A DNA stretch of 64,000 nt from Bacillus sp. SD088. GTDB taxonomy: Bacteria; Bacillota; Bacilli; Bacillales; Bacillaceae_C. This document shows positions 63,269-64,000 of the stretch, piece by piece; positions within the stretch are counted from its first letter, which is position 1; every line of letters begins with the position of its first letter. The stretch spans positions 119,327-183,326 of the forward strand of contig NZ_JADIJK010000009.1 in NCBI RefSeq assembly GCF_017355205.1. The letters run 5' to 3'. The notes beneath the pieces were generated by a model. The model was given only the letters and a program-made list of their open reading frames with translations. It did no database searches and was not told the DNA's origin. A program made the translations under genes and the position numbers.

Positions 63269-63298
63269 TCTTCTCCAACCCTTCCTTTTTTAAAAAAT

Positions 63299-63330
63299 AC
63301 AAAAAAGCCGTCTAAAAATGCGCAGACGAC
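63299..63330 (-). terminator. Riboswitch expression-platform terminator
   Basis: GTCGTCT pairs with AGACGGC, followed on the minus strand by a run of seven T. It lies between the riboswitch aptamer and ykoE, so TPP binding would favour it and stop transcription. Confidence 0.8.
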
Positions 63331-63344
63331 GAGAAGGGCCCTGT

Positions 63345-63452
63345 GATCAATTGATCATTCTCTACGCTGGCATTACCCAGATCAGATTAACGGTCAGTAG
63401 CGGATTATTGCTACAATCTCAGCCTGATTCCTCAAGCACCCGTGACGGACTT
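63345..63452 (-). ncRNA. TPP riboswitch (thi box)
   Basis: On the minus strand the conserved blocks occur in order: CACGGGTGC, then CAGGCTGAGA, a variable hairpin (GTAGC...GCTAC), then TGACC and finally CTGATCTGGGTAATGCCAGC with GTAGAGA. These are the pyrimidine- and pyrophosphate-sensing parts of the THI element. It controls ykoEDC by transcription attenuation. Confidence 0.93.
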
Positions 63453-63609
63453 TTATGTAATTAGCCTTACTATACAATAGTTTAAGAGGGGAAGCAAACT
63501 TTTCTTAAAAGTTAGTTATATGAATCAATTTCATAATCCCATTTGTAAAAAATAATTTGTTCAATATAAATTGTAATAGAGCCTGTAAACACAACGTGAG
63601 AGCCTATAC

Positions 63610-63742
63610 ACCAGTAATTTCCGCTTCAGGTGGACGCTTTCCGGGGGCCGTGCGATGAGCCTTCTCGTTCGCTTCTCAGCTCACTGAGGGATCTCACCTG
63701 TCACGCTAATCCCCAGGAGAAGCCGCCTTCCGCTCCAATCAA
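63610..63742. repeat. Intergenic GC-rich repeat (TTCCGCT...AGCGG type)
   Basis: A segment of about 130 bp running from CCGCTTCAGGTGGACGCTTT to CCGCCTTCCGCTCCAATCAA, with a GAGGGATCTCACCTG centre. It belongs to a second Bacillaceae intergenic repeat type (recalled), with a core layout close to that of the 1741 element but with different ends. No gene is seen in it, and the remaining stretch from 63453 to the end of the window holds only this repeat and the next. Confidence 0.6.
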
Positions 63743-63898
63743 CTGATATGAAGGTTACAATAAATATTTGAATCACAATAACGTTCGTGTTTTATCTTTT
63801 GATCCATAATTATTTCCTCCACTAGGGAATACATTGGTCTTTTGAAGCTTAGCATTTCAATCATGTGCTGATTCCCCTTTAAAAGCAATTCTATTACA

Positions 63899-64000
63899 AG
63901 GAGGCTGAGACAAAAGTGTTTCCACACAACTAGGTTCATATACCCCGCTCCGGAAATATACTTCGCTTTCCGCGGGCGGCTGGTGAGCTTCCTCGTGCTA
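63899..64000. repeat. Intergenic palindromic repeat, third copy, cut by window end
   Basis: Begins AGGCTGAGACAAAAGTGTTT and continues with the CCCCGCTCCGGAAATATAC block and CCGCGGGCGGCTGGTGAGC core of the 1741 element. Only the first part is inside the window. Confidence 0.8.

Noticed and set aside
63739..63939. 66-codon minus-strand frame near the window end
   Set aside because: It overlaps two intergenic repeats, has no ribosome site and no protein-like motif.

Overview
The window is low-GC Firmicute DNA, most likely from a Bacillaceae (Bacillus-like) genome. The support is AGGAGG-type ribosome sites with frequent TTG starts, a GsiB-type stress protein behind a SigB-like promoter, CcpA-type cre sites, YesMN/LplBC-type transport systems, a YkoEDC thiamine ECF transporter behind a TPP riboswitch, and GC-rich intergenic repeats of a kind common in Bacillaceae. 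The genus cannot be fixed from the sequence. About two thirds of the window is one large plant cell-wall (pectin/hemicellulose) utilisation region. LAYOUT: 0.1-9.4 kb holds three related LplA-type binding lipoproteins around one permease pair, plus a FAD-dependent oxidoreductase. 9.9-12.8 kb holds an EEP-family hydrolase, a ROK regulator, gsiB and a NIPSNAP protein. 12.8-17.2 kb is a hexuronate module (uxaC, uxaE, divergent LacI regulator). 17.3-19.9 kb has a NERD protein, a 19-copy 52-bp tandem array and a GNAT. 19.9-25.1 kb is an operon reading larA-SDR-larE-gluconokinase-larB. 25.3-31.5 kb is a pectin/hemicellulose operon (GH28, frameshifted pectinesterase, GH43, GH95). 31.8-36.8 kb has an AraC regulator, an orphan binding protein, a Gfo/Idh/MocA oxidoreductase and an alpha/beta hydrolase. 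37-39.7 kb is housekeeping (MsrAB, membrane proteins, L,D-transpeptidase). 39.8-56.5 kb has GH31, a second binding protein/permease set, a broken DUF4340 gene, YesL, YesN, YesM, GH3 and GH42. 56.5-64 kb returns to core genes (second 52-bp array, map, thioesterase, LysR, YkoCDE with TPP riboswitch, repeats). HOW THE GENES FIT TOGETHER: none of the glycosidases shows a signal peptide, so oligosaccharides are probably imported by the binding-protein/permease systems and cut inside the cell. Galacturonate released by GH28 would pass through UxaC (to tagaturonate), UxaE (to fructuronate) and the UxuB-like SDR (to mannonate). The window has no mannonate dehydratase or KDG kinase. Instead the SDR is in one operon with a LarA-family nickel-pincer enzyme, LarB and LarE for its cofactor, and a gluconate kinase. 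This suggests a mannonate-to-gluconate epimerisation that delivers hexuronate carbon as 6-phosphogluconate. A 16-bp palindrome is shared between the uxaE promoter and the hydrolase/oxidoreductase operon, and a half-matching site precedes larA, which suggests one LacI regulon. Two genes look broken: a pectinesterase (1-bp deletion) and a DUF4340 gene (in-frame TGA).
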